DNA of 64,000 nt from Candidatus Tepidifontimicrobium thermophilum (lineage in GTDB: Bacteria; Sysuimicrobiota; Sysuimicrobiia; Sysuimicrobiales; Sysuimicrobiaceae). The notes beneath the pieces were generated by a model. The model was not told where the DNA came from. It saw only the letters and a list, made by a program, of their open reading frames with translations, and ran no database searches. Position 1 is the stretch's first letter, and each line of letters starts with the position of its first letter. This document shows, in pieces, positions 34,287 to 42,345 of the stretch. Both the position numbers and the translations under genes were made by a program. The stretch spans positions 331,861 to 395,860 of the forward strand of contig JAVKKH010000001.1 in NCBI GenBank assembly GCA_031296405.1, given 5' to 3'.

Positions 34287-35225
34287 GTGGGTGTGCCCTT
34301 CGCGGTGAGGGCAGTGGAACTCACCCGGCGGTTCGGGGACGTGGTGGCTGTGGACCACGTGACCTTCGAGATCCCCCGGGGGGAGGTCTGGGGGTTTCTG
34401 GGACCCAACGGGGCGGGCAAGTCCACCACCGTGCGGATGTTGTGCGGCATCCTGGACCCTACGGAGGGGCGCGCGGAGGTCCTCGGGCTGGACGTCCGGC
34501 GGGACCGGGAGGCCATCAAACAGCGGATCGGCTACATGTCGCAGCGGTTCGGCCTGTGGCCCGATCTCACGGTGCGGGAGAACCTGGAGTTCTACGCGGG
34601 TGCGTACGGCCTGCCGGCTGCCGAGTCCCGTCGCCAGGTAGAGGCGTGGTTAGGGCGTTCGGGGCTGGCGGAACGGGCTTGCGAACGGGTGGCGGCTCTG
34701 CCCGCGGGCTTCCGGCAGTGGCTGGCCCTGGGCTGCGCAGTGCTCCACCGGCCGGCGGTGTTGTTCTTGGACGAACCCACCGCGGGCGTGGACCCTCTGT
34801 CCCGCCGCCGGTTCTGGGAGCTGATCCACCGCTTGGCCGAGGAGGGCACCACGGTGCTGGTCACCACCCACGCCATGGATGAGGCGGCGCACTGCGACCG
34901 CCTGGCCTTCCTGTACGGGGGCCGCATCATTGCCCAGGGCAGGCCGGAGGAGATCCGGCGGGCGGGTGCCGAGCACACGGTCGTGGAGATCCAGACGGAC
35001 CGTCCCGCGGAGACCTTGCGGGCGGTAGAAGGGCACCCGGCGGTTCGGGACGCGGGTCTGCACGGCGCCGCCGTGCACCTGACCCTCCGCGATCCCGGGG
35101 CCGCGGAGTCCATCATCGGGTTTCTCCGGCAGCAGGGGATTCCGGTGCACGGTGTCGCCGCGGTGTTGCCGTCCCTGGAGGACGTGTTCGTACACCTGGT
35201 TGAGGCCCTGGAGGAGGGCGCGTGA
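34287..35225 (+). CDS. ABC exporter ATPase, second of pair (YbhF C-half-like)
   Basis: A 312-residue ATPase with Walker A GPNGAGKST, Q-loop YMSQRFGLW, Walker B LFLDEPTAGVDP and the catalytic switch His in VTTHAMDEAAHCD. Its signature region reads ALPAGFRQWLALGCAV, lacking the canonical SGG (PAG instead), so this half carries a degenerate signature while its partner carries a degenerate H-loop. Such complementary defects are typical of asymmetric ABC heterodimers with one working site. The GTG directly follows the stop of the first ATPase; its own stop overlaps the permease by 4 bp. Confidence 0.92.
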   Translation: MGVPFAVRAVELTRRFGDVVAVDHVTFEIPRGEVWGFLGPNGAGKSTTVRMLCGILDPTEGRAEVLGLDVRRDREAIKQRIGYMSQRFGLWPDLTVRENLEFYAGAYGLPAAESRRQVEAWLGRSGLAERACERVAALPAGFRQWLALGCAVLHRPAVLFLDEPTAGVDPLSRRRFWELIHRLAEEGTTVLVTTHAMDEAAHCDRLAFLYGGRIIAQGRPEEIRRAGAEHTVVEIQTDRPAETLRAVEGHPAVRDAGLHGAAVHLTLRDPGAAESIIGFLRQQGIPVHGVAAVLPSLEDVFVHLVEALEEGA

Positions 35226-36349
35226 GTGTCCGACGACTGTGGACCGTGGTGCGCAAAGAGGTGGCGCAGCTCCGCCGGGACCGCCGGACCCTGGCGACCA
35301 TGCTCACCCTCCCCGTGGTTCAGCTGATCCTGTACGGTTACCTGAACAACGAGGTGCTACACCAGCCCACCGCGGTGTGGGACCCGGTGCCCTCCGCGGA
35401 GAGCCGTGCCTTGGTGGCGGCCCTGGAGAACACCCGCTACTTCGCCGTCCGGTACCGCGTGCGGAACCTGCGGGAACTGGAGCGGCTGCTGGACTCCGCC
35501 CACGCCCGGGTGGGCGTGGTGGTGCCCCCGGACTACGGGCCGCGGGTGCGGGCGGGCCGTCCGGCCACAATCCTGGTGGTGGTGGACGCCTCGGACGCCA
35601 CCAGCGCCCGCGTCGTGCTGCAGGTGGCCCAGGGCCTGGGCGTGCGTCTTTCCCAGGACCTGCAGGTTCGGTCCTTGGCCCGGCGGGGCCAGCGCCCGCC
35701 GCCCCAGCCGGTAGAGGTGCGAACCCGGGCCTGGTACAACCCGGACCTGCGCACCCAGGTGTTCATCGTGCCGGGCGTTCTGGGCGCGGTCATGCAGTTC
35801 GTCACCACCTTCCTCACCCTCGGCACCATCGTGCGGGAGCGGGAGCTGGGGACGTTCGAGCAGCTGGTGGCGACGCCCCTCCGGCCCGTGGAGCTCATGC
35901 TGGGGAAGCTCGTGCCCCTGGTGGGCCTCGCGTACCTGAACCTGACCTTCATCCTGCTGGTGGCCTGGGGGTGGTTCGGCGTCGCGGCCAAGGGCAGCCT
36001 GCTGCTGCTGTACGTCCTCACCTTCGCCTTCTTCTTCTCTTCCCTGGGGCTAGGCACCCTGATCTCCACGGTTTCCCGTACGTTCGTCCAGGCGGCCCAG
36101 CTGGCGCAGCTCATCCTCCTGCCCAGTATCCTGCTGTCGGGCTTCCTGTTCCCACGGGAGAGCCTGCCACCCGCCCTGCAGTACGTGGGACTGGCCATTC
36201 CCCTCACGTACTACGTCACCGTGGTCCGCGGGATCTTCATCAAGGGGGTGGGGCTCGAGGTCCTGTGGCCGCAGGTCGCAGCGCTGCTGGCCTTGGGGAT
36301 TGTCGTGTTCGGCGCGGCGATTGTACGGTTCCAGAAGAAACTGGACTAG
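35222..36349 (+). CDS. ABC-2 exporter permease (YbhR/YbhS-like)
   Basis: A 375-residue permease with one N-terminal TM (TMLTLPVVQLILYGYLNNEV), a large extracytoplasmic domain (about residues 45-175) and five more TMs. The coupling-loop region ERELGTFEQLVATPLRPVELMLGKLVP is typical of the ABC2_membrane_3 group. In E. coli the equivalent operon has two permeases (YbhS, YbhR); only one is encoded here, so a homodimer is likely. GTG 35222 overlaps the previous stop. It closes the operon that begins with tetR; RidA follows after 14 bp and may be read through. Confidence 0.92.
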   Translation: MSVRRLWTVVRKEVAQLRRDRRTLATMLTLPVVQLILYGYLNNEVLHQPTAVWDPVPSAESRALVAALENTRYFAVRYRVRNLRELERLLDSAHARVGVVVPPDYGPRVRAGRPATILVVVDASDATSARVVLQVAQGLGVRLSQDLQVRSLARRGQRPPPQPVEVRTRAWYNPDLRTQVFIVPGVLGAVMQFVTTFLTLGTIVRERELGTFEQLVATPLRPVELMLGKLVPLVGLAYLNLTFILLVAWGWFGVAAKGSLLLLYVLTFAFFFSSLGLGTLISTVSRTFVQAAQLAQLILLPSILLSGFLFPRESLPPALQYVGLAIPLTYYVTVVRGIFIKGVGLEVLWPQVAALLALGIVVFGAAIVRFQKKLD

Positions 36350-36363
36350 CCGGGAGGTGCCAG

Positions 36364-36747
36364 GTGGCGGACAAGGAGATCGTGTTCACCGAAGGAGCGC
36401 CCCGGGCCATCGGCCCCTACTCGCAGGCGGTCAAGGCGGGCGGGTTCGTGTTCGTGTCCGGCCAGATCGCCCTAGACCCCGCCACCGGCCAGCTGGTGCT
36501 GGGGGACGTGCGCCTGCAGACCCGTCGGGCGTTGGAGAACGTGCGCGCGATCCTGGAGGCGGCGGGGTCATCCCTGGACAAGGTGGTGCGCACCACCGTG
36601 TACCTGAAGGACCTCAACGACTTCAACGCCATGAACGAGGAGTACACCCTGTTCTTCCGGGACGCTCGGCCGGCTCGGGTGACGGTGCAGGTGGCGAAGT
36701 TGCCGCGGGACGCCCTGGTGGAGATCGACGCCATCGCCCTGTTGTGA
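36364..36747 (+). CDS. ridA: RidA/YjgF family enamine/imine deaminase
   Basis: RidA hydrolyses reactive enamines and imines made by PLP enzymes such as threonine dehydratase. The 127-residue protein has the family signature GAPRAIGPYSQAVKAGGFVFVSGQIA and LENVRAILEAAGSSLDKVVRTTVYLKD. R105-equivalent in RPARVTVQVAKLP and the C-terminal VEIDAIA Glu are conserved, consistent with an active enzyme. GTG 36364 has GGGAGG 7 nt upstream. In Bacillus the homologue (yabJ) directly follows purR; here it lies 11 kb away. It is the last gene before tRNA-Gln. Confidence 0.94.
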   Translation: MADKEIVFTEGAPRAIGPYSQAVKAGGFVFVSGQIALDPATGQLVLGDVRLQTRRALENVRAILEAAGSSLDKVVRTTVYLKDLNDFNAMNEEYTLFFRDARPARVTVQVAKLPRDALVEIDAIALL

Positions 36748-36833
36748 GATCACCGGCCGTGTTCAGCGGCGACGCCGCGGCAAGGTGGATCCGGGAAGGA
36801 CCGCGGGCGCCTGCCGGGCCCGTCCGCAGGTGG

Positions 36834-36839
36834 TAGAAT
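36834..36839 (+). promoter_or_regulatory. -10 element of the tRNA-Gln promoter
   Basis: TAGAAT lies 9 nt before the first tRNA base. At 17 bp upstream the best -35 is CTGCCG (36811-36816), which is weak. Position and -10 quality support a dedicated tRNA promoter. Confidence 0.55.
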
Positions 36840-36848
36840 GGCGCGGGT

Positions 36849-36922
36849 TGGGGGGTCGTCTAGCGGTAGGACCCCGGACTTTGGATCCGGCGACCCAGGT
36901 TCGAATCCTGGCCCCCCAGCCA
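36849..36922 (+). tRNA. tRNA-Gln (anticodon TTG)
   Basis: Full cloverleaf by hand: acceptor TGGGGGG (36849-36855) pairs with CCCCCCA (36912-36918), D-stem GTCT/GGAC, anticodon stem CCGGA/TCCGG with loop CTTTGGA (anticodon TTG at 36881-36883), T-stem CCAGG/CCTGG with loop TTCGAAT, discriminator G36919. The CCA end is encoded (36920-36922). It decodes CAA and CAG as glutamine. The opposite strand is used as the 3' end of the rRNA methyltransferase gene. Confidence 0.97.
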
Positions 36923-38377
36923 CGGACGGGTGGGTGTGCCGGCTAGAAAGGGAGCCCGGAGACTCAACGCCTCCCGCAGCTGTCGGGCCCGCTCCGCCGG
37001 GATCAGGTGGCGCACCTGGCCGGCCCGCACGAGCCCTGCCCCCAGGACCTCTCCCTGGAAGCTCAGGGCCACGAAGCCCGTGGGTCGGGACACGGCCACC
37101 GTCTGGCCGGCGAGCAGACGGTCCCACTGGTCCCGGTGCAGGTCCAGGCGGTTCTGCACACGGTCTCCCAGCCACTGTAGGAGCCAGCTGGTGGGGCGTT
37201 CCTCCCCCCGTCCCCAGCGCGCAAAGGCCCGCAGGCCGCAGCCCACCAGCTCCCACCGCTGGCCCGGCTCCCACCGGGCGGGAGGCCAGGCGCCGCACAG
37301 GTGGAGCCACAGGTGCTTGCCGGCCACCATCCAGCGCACGGCCTGCAGGTGGTGCGGAGCGACGCCTAGATCATCGATCACCAGGCGAACAGCCCGTTCG
37401 ACCCGCCGGTAGGCCTCCTTTTCCGGAATCCGGGCGGACGGGTGGACGAGGGGTGGGGAGGCCCACTCCGCCTGCTCGATGCCTGCGCGGCGGAGCCGCA
37501 CCACGAACAACCCGCCGGAGTCCAGGTGGTGAGGGTACACGCGCCACGCGTCCCGCAGTCGCGGGTCGTAGCGACGTCCCCGGAACTCTGCGAGCCCCTG
37601 TGCGTGGGGCACGGGAAGCGAAAGGGGTTCCACGCTGAAGTCCGGTCGCTCCGACAGAACCCGGTCCACCACGGCCTCGTTCTCCTCCGGCGCGAAGGTG
37701 CAGGTGGCGTACACCACCACGCCCCCCGGACGCACCAGCCGCAGCGCGCGCCGCAGCAGGGCCTCCTGCAGACGGCTCAGGCGCCGGCGGGTGGCCTCGG
37801 GAAGGTCCCGCAGCACCCGCGGGTCGTCCCGGGCGTTGCCCTCCGCGGAACAGGGTGCGTCCACCAGCACCGCGTCGAACACAGCGCCCAGGGGAAAGCT
37901 GCGCCCGTCCGCCCGGAAGACAAGTACGTTCAGCCTCCCGGTTCGTTGCAGGTTAGAGCTCAGCGCCCGGAGGCGGCGCTCGCTGGTGTCCGCGGCGACC
38001 ACCGTCCCCTCGGGCAGGAGCTCGGACAGGTGCGTGGTCTTGCCGCCGGGAGCCGCGCACAGGTCCGCAACAACCCGGGCATCCGTGCCGTCCAGCAGGG
38101 CGTAGGCCACCAGGGCCATCACCGACTCCTGAGCGTAGAAGTAGCCTAGCCAGTGTTCGAGCGTCTTTCCGACGGGGAACGGCTCGTCCACCACGCGGTA
38201 TACGTGCGGGGGGAACGGCACGGCCTCCAGGGCGAACCCCTGGACCCTCAGCCGGCGCAGGAGTTCCGCGTCCGGTAGCCGGGAGGGGAAGGTCCGGATC
38301 GTCTTCGGCGCGGGAGTACGGCAGGCAGCCTCGCAAAGCTCCCACTCCGGGAGGACGCGGTAGCGCTCCCACAGCAT
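36860..38377 (-). CDS. 16S rRNA m5C methyltransferase (RsmF/NOL1-NOP2-Sun family)
   Basis: A 505-residue SAM-dependent RNA cytosine-C5 methyltransferase. After an RsmF-type N-terminal segment come the SAM loop CAAPGGKTTHLSELL, VAADTSERRLRALSSNL, the motif IV Cys in VDAPCSAEG and the motif VI Cys in YATCTFAPEENE. A C-terminal PUA-like module (about residues 320-480) fits RsmF-type enzymes. The ATG at 38377 overlaps the epimerase stop (TGATG). The last 20 codons are the complement of tRNA-Gln, giving a tail that includes GGQDSNLGRR; the stop TAG falls inside the tRNA gene. The true activity and site (C1407 by analogy) are inferred. Confidence 0.85.
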   Translation of the reverse strand: MLWERYRVLPEWELCEAACRTPAPKTIRTFPSRLPDAELLRRLRVQGFALEAVPFPPHVYRVVDEPFPVGKTLEHWLGYFYAQESVMALVAYALLDGTDARVVADLCAAPGGKTTHLSELLPEGTVVAADTSERRLRALSSNLQRTGRLNVLVFRADGRSFPLGAVFDAVLVDAPCSAEGNARDDPRVLRDLPEATRRRLSRLQEALLRRALRLVRPGGVVVYATCTFAPEENEAVVDRVLSERPDFSVEPLSLPVPHAQGLAEFRGRRYDPRLRDAWRVYPHHLDSGGLFVVRLRRAGIEQAEWASPPLVHPSARIPEKEAYRRVERAVRLVIDDLGVAPHHLQAVRWMVAGKHLWLHLCGAWPPARWEPGQRWELVGCGLRAFARWGRGEERPTSWLLQWLGDRVQNRLDLHRDQWDRLLAGQTVAVSRPTGFVALSFQGEVLGAGLVRAGQVRHLIPAERARQLREALSLRAPFLAGTPTRPWLGGQDSNLGRRIQSPGSYR

Positions 38378-39345
38378 CAGCGGTAGATGGCCAGCAGCCT
38401 GGGCAGCGACTCCTCCGCCCGGTGCCGGGGTTCGTAGCCCAGCTCGGCGCGGGCCCGGGCGATGCTGAAGTGGTGGGGAGCCAGCATGGCCCGCAGATTG
38501 CCCGCGGTGAGCATCTCGGTACCTGGAGCCCCCGCCACGCGGGCCGCGACCCGCAACAGGCCTGCGGCAGGCCCCACCGCCCACCCCGGCACGGGGATCT
38601 CCCGCACGCGTACCCCGAGGGCCTGCGCCGCCAGACGGACCAGCTCCCGCACGGTGCGGCGGGCTCCGTCGGTGACGTTGTACGCACGCCCGCAAGCCTC
38701 CGGGCGGCGGGCGGCCAGGAGGTGGGCTTGCACCACGTCCTCCACGTGGACGAGATCCAGGGCGGCCCGACCGCCTCCCACCATGGGGAACCACCCGCCC
38801 CGGAGCACCCGCACCGCGTTGGGGGTGAAGTGGCGGTCCCTGGGGCCGTAGATGAAGCACGGACGCAGGGCCACCACCTCCACCCAGCCTCGGCGCTGGT
38901 ACTGGAAGCACACCTCTTCCGCTAGCACCTTGGACTCCCCGTAGGCGCCGCTGGGACGGGGTGGAGTGCTCTCGTCCGCGCCCTCCGGCGCGGACTCTCC
39001 GTACACGGCCACGGAGCTGGTAAACACCACGCGCCTGACGCCGGCGTCCACCGCGGCCCGCAGGACGTTCTCGGTCCCGGCCACGTTGACCCGCAGCATC
39101 TGCTCGCGCGGCGCGGTCCCGTCCAGCTCCGCGGCCACGTGGAACACCACGGAGCAGCCCTGACAGCCCGCCCGCAGCGCTTCCTGGTGCTCCAGAGTTC
39201 CGACCACGGGCTCTACGCCCGGGGGCAGGGTGGAGAGATCCCGTCCCGGTCGTACGAGACCCCGGACCTGCCAGCCCTCCCGGAGCAGACGCTCCGCCAG
39301 GTGTCCGCCCACGAAGCCCGTGACGCCGGTGACGAAAGCCTTCAT
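38377..39345 (-). CDS. NAD-dependent epimerase/dehydratase (extended SDR)
   Basis: A 322-residue extended short-chain dehydrogenase. The NAD(P) loop TGVTGFVGGHLAERLL is at the N-terminus. The second glycine region follows, then the catalytic SSVAVYG serine and the YGESK motif (Tyr-x3-Lys). Family members include dihydroflavonol-reductase-like, 3-beta-HSD-like (hopanoid-associated) and sugar epimerases; the substrate cannot be chosen from sequence. I start at ATG 39345; the 539-residue frame upstream is spurious. It overlaps the methyltransferase start by 1 bp. Confidence 0.88.
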   Translation of the reverse strand: MKAFVTGVTGFVGGHLAERLLREGWQVRGLVRPGRDLSTLPPGVEPVVGTLEHQEALRAGCQGCSVVFHVAAELDGTAPREQMLRVNVAGTENVLRAAVDAGVRRVVFTSSVAVYGESAPEGADESTPPRPSGAYGESKVLAEEVCFQYQRRGWVEVVALRPCFIYGPRDRHFTPNAVRVLRGGWFPMVGGGRAALDLVHVEDVVQAHLLAARRPEACGRAYNVTDGARRTVRELVRLAAQALGVRVREIPVPGWAVGPAAGLLRVAARVAGAPGTEMLTAGNLRAMLAPHHFSIARARAELGYEPRHRAEESLPRLLAIYR

Positions 39346-39449
39346 GAGCCGTCTACAAAGGGTACCAGAGAAGCCTGCGCCACTGCACAGGCCCCGGTTT
39401 GGCGCCCGCCGGAGGGTTCGCGGGCCGGCTAGCGAAAAACCGACCCGGG

Positions 39450-39857
39450 ATGCGCTTGCGCAAGGCCCTGGTGCGGTTGGTGGAGCGGGAACGGGTGTGC
39501 CGGGTAGCCACCGTGGACCCCTCGGGGATGCCCCACGTGGTGCCCGTGTGCCACGTGTGGGAAGGAGGCAAGCTGTACTTCGCCGCGGACGCCAGAAGTC
39601 GGAAGGTCCGGCACCTGGGGGCGAACCCGAAGGTAGCCGTGGTGGTGGACGTGTACGTGGAGGACTGGACGCGGCTAGCCGGGGTGGTGCTGTGGGGCAC
39701 CGCCCGGGTGATCCGCGGCGGTCCGGTGTTCCGGCGGATCCGCACACGCCTGTACCGGAAGTATCCCCAGTACCCCGAGGAGGCGGCCATCGAAGTGCCC
39801 GACACCGTGATCGTGGAGGTGACTCCGAACCGCGCGGCCTCCTGGGGTCTGGACTGA
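39450..39857 (+). CDS. Pyridoxamine 5'-phosphate oxidase-related FMN/F420-binding protein
   Basis: A 135-residue split beta-barrel protein. VERERVCRVATVDPSGMPHVVPVCHVWEGGKLYFAADARSRKVRHL is the typical flavin-binding N-terminal half; KVAVVVDVYVEDWTRLAGVVLWGTARVI is the second strand block. Members bind FMN, F420 or haem and may act as small reductases or sensors. ATG 39450 is the likely start, without a clear ribosome binding site; TTG 39399 is an in-frame alternative that adds 17 residues. The following membrane protein starts 2 bp after its stop. Confidence 0.8.
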   Translation: MRLRKALVRLVERERVCRVATVDPSGMPHVVPVCHVWEGGKLYFAADARSRKVRHLGANPKVAVVVDVYVEDWTRLAGVVLWGTARVIRGGPVFRRIRTRLYRKYPQYPEEAAIEVPDTVIVEVTPNRAASWGLD

Positions 39858-39859
39858 CC

Positions 39860-40960
39860 GTGGTGACGGTGTCCGCTGCCTCGGGGGAAGTACAGGCCGC
39901 GGTTCGGGACAGCGTGTGGCCGTACCTGGCCGCCGCCGCGGTCGTGGTGGGACTGTACGTGGACGCGTGGGCCCACAACCACCTGGTGCGCGACATCGGC
40001 TGGTGGGGGACGTTCCCGTCCAGGCCGGGCCCCCCGCACTTCCCCGCAGGCCTCAGCGTGTGGCACCTGCCGTACCTCGTCGCGCTCGCCTGGTCCGGAC
40101 TGCTGGCGGCCTGTCAGGGCGCAGGCGTACACTCCGTGGACGCGGGGGCGGCCCGCCACTTCCGCCATCGGGCTGCGGCGATGGGCGTGGCACTGGTGGG
40201 CTGGCTCGTAAGCACGGCGACCTCGGGTGCCCGGACGCCTGGAGCCGGCTTCGTGCGCCTGGAGTCCCTTCCCGGGTTGCTGGGCCCGGGCGCGCTGCTG
40301 CAGGCAGGCGGGGTGGTGTACCTGGGCTGGTCCCTGGCCGTCCACAGCCGGAGCGGGTGGGGTCGGGCGGCAGGCGGGTGGGTGGTCCTCTCCACCCTCA
40401 CGTTCCTCACCCAGTTCGCGCACCCGTACGCGGACCCTTGGCCGTCCGCAGGCTTTTTGCGGACGGGCCTGCAGACCTACCGCTACGGGCTGTTCTACTT
40501 TGGAGAGGCCGTGGGAGTCCTGAGCCTGGTCCTGCAGGCTGAGCTGGCGGCCGCGGTGGTGTTGGCGGTGTGGCGTGCGGGGCCCCTACCCGCGGGGGGC
40601 TGGACCCTGTTGTTCGCTGCCAACGGCGTCCTGGTGGCGGCCCTGCGGGGCCACTTCCCCTTTGTGGTCTCTGCGGCGCTGACCGGCCTCGTGGCCGACC
40701 TGCTGGCGTCCCGGGTGCGTGGCCGGGACGCCAGCGAGCTGCGGCTGCTGGCGGGCTGCGTGGCCGGAGCGTTCTGCGCGTCGGTGTTCTTGGTGGTCGG
40801 GCAGATGGGGGCCGTGGACGTCCTGTACGGCACCGGTGGCGGCTTCGCGCTCCCGCACGTCTCCGGGCTCGGGTGGTCGGTGCCGCTGTGGATGGGCACC
40901 AGCCTGCTGGCGGGCGGAGGAGCCTGGCTACTGGCTTTCCTGGCAACCCCCGTTCGTTGA
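39860..40960 (+). CDS. Multi-spanning membrane protein of unknown function
   Basis: I do not recognise the family with confidence. The 366-residue protein has about nine hydrophobic segments. TM1 is followed by GLYVDAWAHNHLVRD, and LSVWHLPYLVALAWSGL comes after the first loop. DAWAHNH and a following short His/Pro loop (PPHFPAG) recall a family of actinobacterial and Terrabacteria membrane proteins with conserved His, possibly for metal or haem. Later a HFPFVVSAALTGLVADLLASR segment shows a conserved HxxFV. GTG 39860 (or 39863) follows the previous stop closely; translation is probably coupled. CorC/HlyC-type protein is next, 10 bp away. Confidence 0.72.
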   Translation: MVTVSAASGEVQAAVRDSVWPYLAAAAVVVGLYVDAWAHNHLVRDIGWWGTFPSRPGPPHFPAGLSVWHLPYLVALAWSGLLAACQGAGVHSVDAGAARHFRHRAAAMGVALVGWLVSTATSGARTPGAGFVRLESLPGLLGPGALLQAGGVVYLGWSLAVHSRSGWGRAAGGWVVLSTLTFLTQFAHPYADPWPSAGFLRTGLQTYRYGLFYFGEAVGVLSLVLQAELAAAVVLAVWRAGPLPAGGWTLLFAANGVLVAALRGHFPFVVSAALTGLVADLLASRVRGRDASELRLLAGCVAGAFCASVFLVVGQMGAVDVLYGTGGGFALPHVSGLGWSVPLWMGTSLLAGGGAWLLAFLATPVR

Positions 40961-40970
40961 TGCTCCCGGC

Positions 40971-42263
40971 ATGGCCTGGTACTGGGAAGGTCTCGTCGTC
41001 CTGGCCCTGATCCTGGTGAACGGGCTGTTTGCGGCCGCGGAGATGAGCGTGGTCACCGCCCGGCCGGGGCTGCTGGAGAAGCGCAGACGCGCGGGGGATC
41101 CGGGTGCAGGGGCCGCATTCCAGCTGCTGGCCCACCGGGACAGGTTCCTGGCAGCAGTACAGGTAGGCATCACCCTCGTGGGGACCCTGGCCGGGGTGTA
41201 CTCCGGCGCTCGGCTCGCGGAACCCCTGGCGGAGGCCCTCCGGCGGTGGCCCGCCGCGGAGCCGTACGCGGGCTCCCTGGCGGTCGCCGTGGTCGTAGCG
41301 GCGGTCACGTTCGCGTCCCTGGTGTTCGGAGAGCTGGTGCCCAAGAAGATCGCCCTGGCACGCTCGGAGGACTTGGCCGCGCGTCTCGCTCCCGTCATGA
41401 CGGTGTTCGCCCGGACGGTGGCGCCGCTGGCGTTCCTGCTGGCGGCCGCCGTGAACGCGGCCCTGTGGGTTGCAGGGCAGCGCGGCGCAGGCGCCCGGAG
41501 GCTCACCGTGGAGGAGTTCGGCAGCTTGGTGGAAGAGGGGCTCCGGGCGGGCCTGATCGAGGAGAAGGGCGCCCGGGTGTTGGAAGGGGTGCTGAAGGCC
41601 ACGGGCCGCGTGGTGGCGGAGGTGATGACCCCGCGTACCGAGCTGGTGGCGGTCCCGGTGGAGGCCACCGTCCGGGAGGCGATTGGCCGCATCCGTGCCA
41701 CCACCTACTCGCGGTTCCCGGTGTACCGGGGCGACCTGGATCACATCGTGGGTGTCCTGTTCGCCCGGGACCTGGTGGGCGTGGAGCCGGAGGAGCCCGT
41801 GGCGGGGTTGATGCGCCCCGCCCTGGCGATCCCCGAGACCGTGCGCGTTCTGGAGGCCCTCAAGCGGTTCCAGGAGGAAGGGCAGCACGCCGCGGTGGTG
41901 CTGGACGAGTACGGGGGGACCGCCGGCTGGGTCACCCTGGAGGATCTGCTGGAGGAACTGGTGGGCGAGATCCCCTCGGAGCACGGGGAGGAAGAGCCCG
42001 GGGTGGTCGTGCGGGCGGACGGGTCCCTGCTGGTGGACGGTCGGTTGCCGCTGCATCAGCTGCTGGACCGACTGGGGTTGCGGGAAGAGGACGTGGGGGC
42101 CGAGGAGGCCGCCACCGCCGCGGGGCTCGTGCTGCAGCTCCTGGGCCGGATCCCGTCGGTGGGAGACCGGGTGGTGGTGAGGGGCTACACCATCGAGGTT
42201 GTGGACTTGGACGGTCCCCGTATCGACAAGCTGCTGGTCACGCGCACCGGTCCGGAGACCTGA
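40971..42263 (+). CDS. CorC/HlyC-family membrane protein with DUF21 and CBS domains
   Basis: A 430-residue protein with an N-terminal CNNM/DUF21 transmembrane domain (about residues 1-180; LILVNGLFAAAEMSVVTARP, FGELVPKKIAL). Two CBS domains follow (VMTPRTELVAVP..., VLFARDLVGV..., HAAVVLDEYGGTAGWVTLEDLLEELVGEI). A C-terminal CorC_HlyC domain closes it. Relatives export Mg2+/Co2+ or have related cation roles; CBS pairs sense adenine nucleotides. ATG 40971 is used, since no start codon lies upstream in frame after the previous gene; no strong ribosome binding site is seen. The DinB gene begins 82 bp later. Confidence 0.9.
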   Translation: MAWYWEGLVVLALILVNGLFAAAEMSVVTARPGLLEKRRRAGDPGAGAAFQLLAHRDRFLAAVQVGITLVGTLAGVYSGARLAEPLAEALRRWPAAEPYAGSLAVAVVVAAVTFASLVFGELVPKKIALARSEDLAARLAPVMTVFARTVAPLAFLLAAAVNAALWVAGQRGAGARRLTVEEFGSLVEEGLRAGLIEEKGARVLEGVLKATGRVVAEVMTPRTELVAVPVEATVREAIGRIRATTYSRFPVYRGDLDHIVGVLFARDLVGVEPEEPVAGLMRPALAIPETVRVLEALKRFQEEGQHAAVVLDEYGGTAGWVTLEDLLEELVGEIPSEHGEEEPGVVVRADGSLLVDGRLPLHQLLDRLGLREEDVGAEEAATAAGLVLQLLGRIPSVGDRVVVRGYTIEVVDLDGPRIDKLLVTRTGPET

Positions 42264-42345
42264 CCCGCGCGTTCGTGCCCGAGGAGGCCAGGGGACGGTG
42301 CGTCCTGTGGCGAATCTCCGCGCAGACCGGCGAAGGAGGGGTTCG

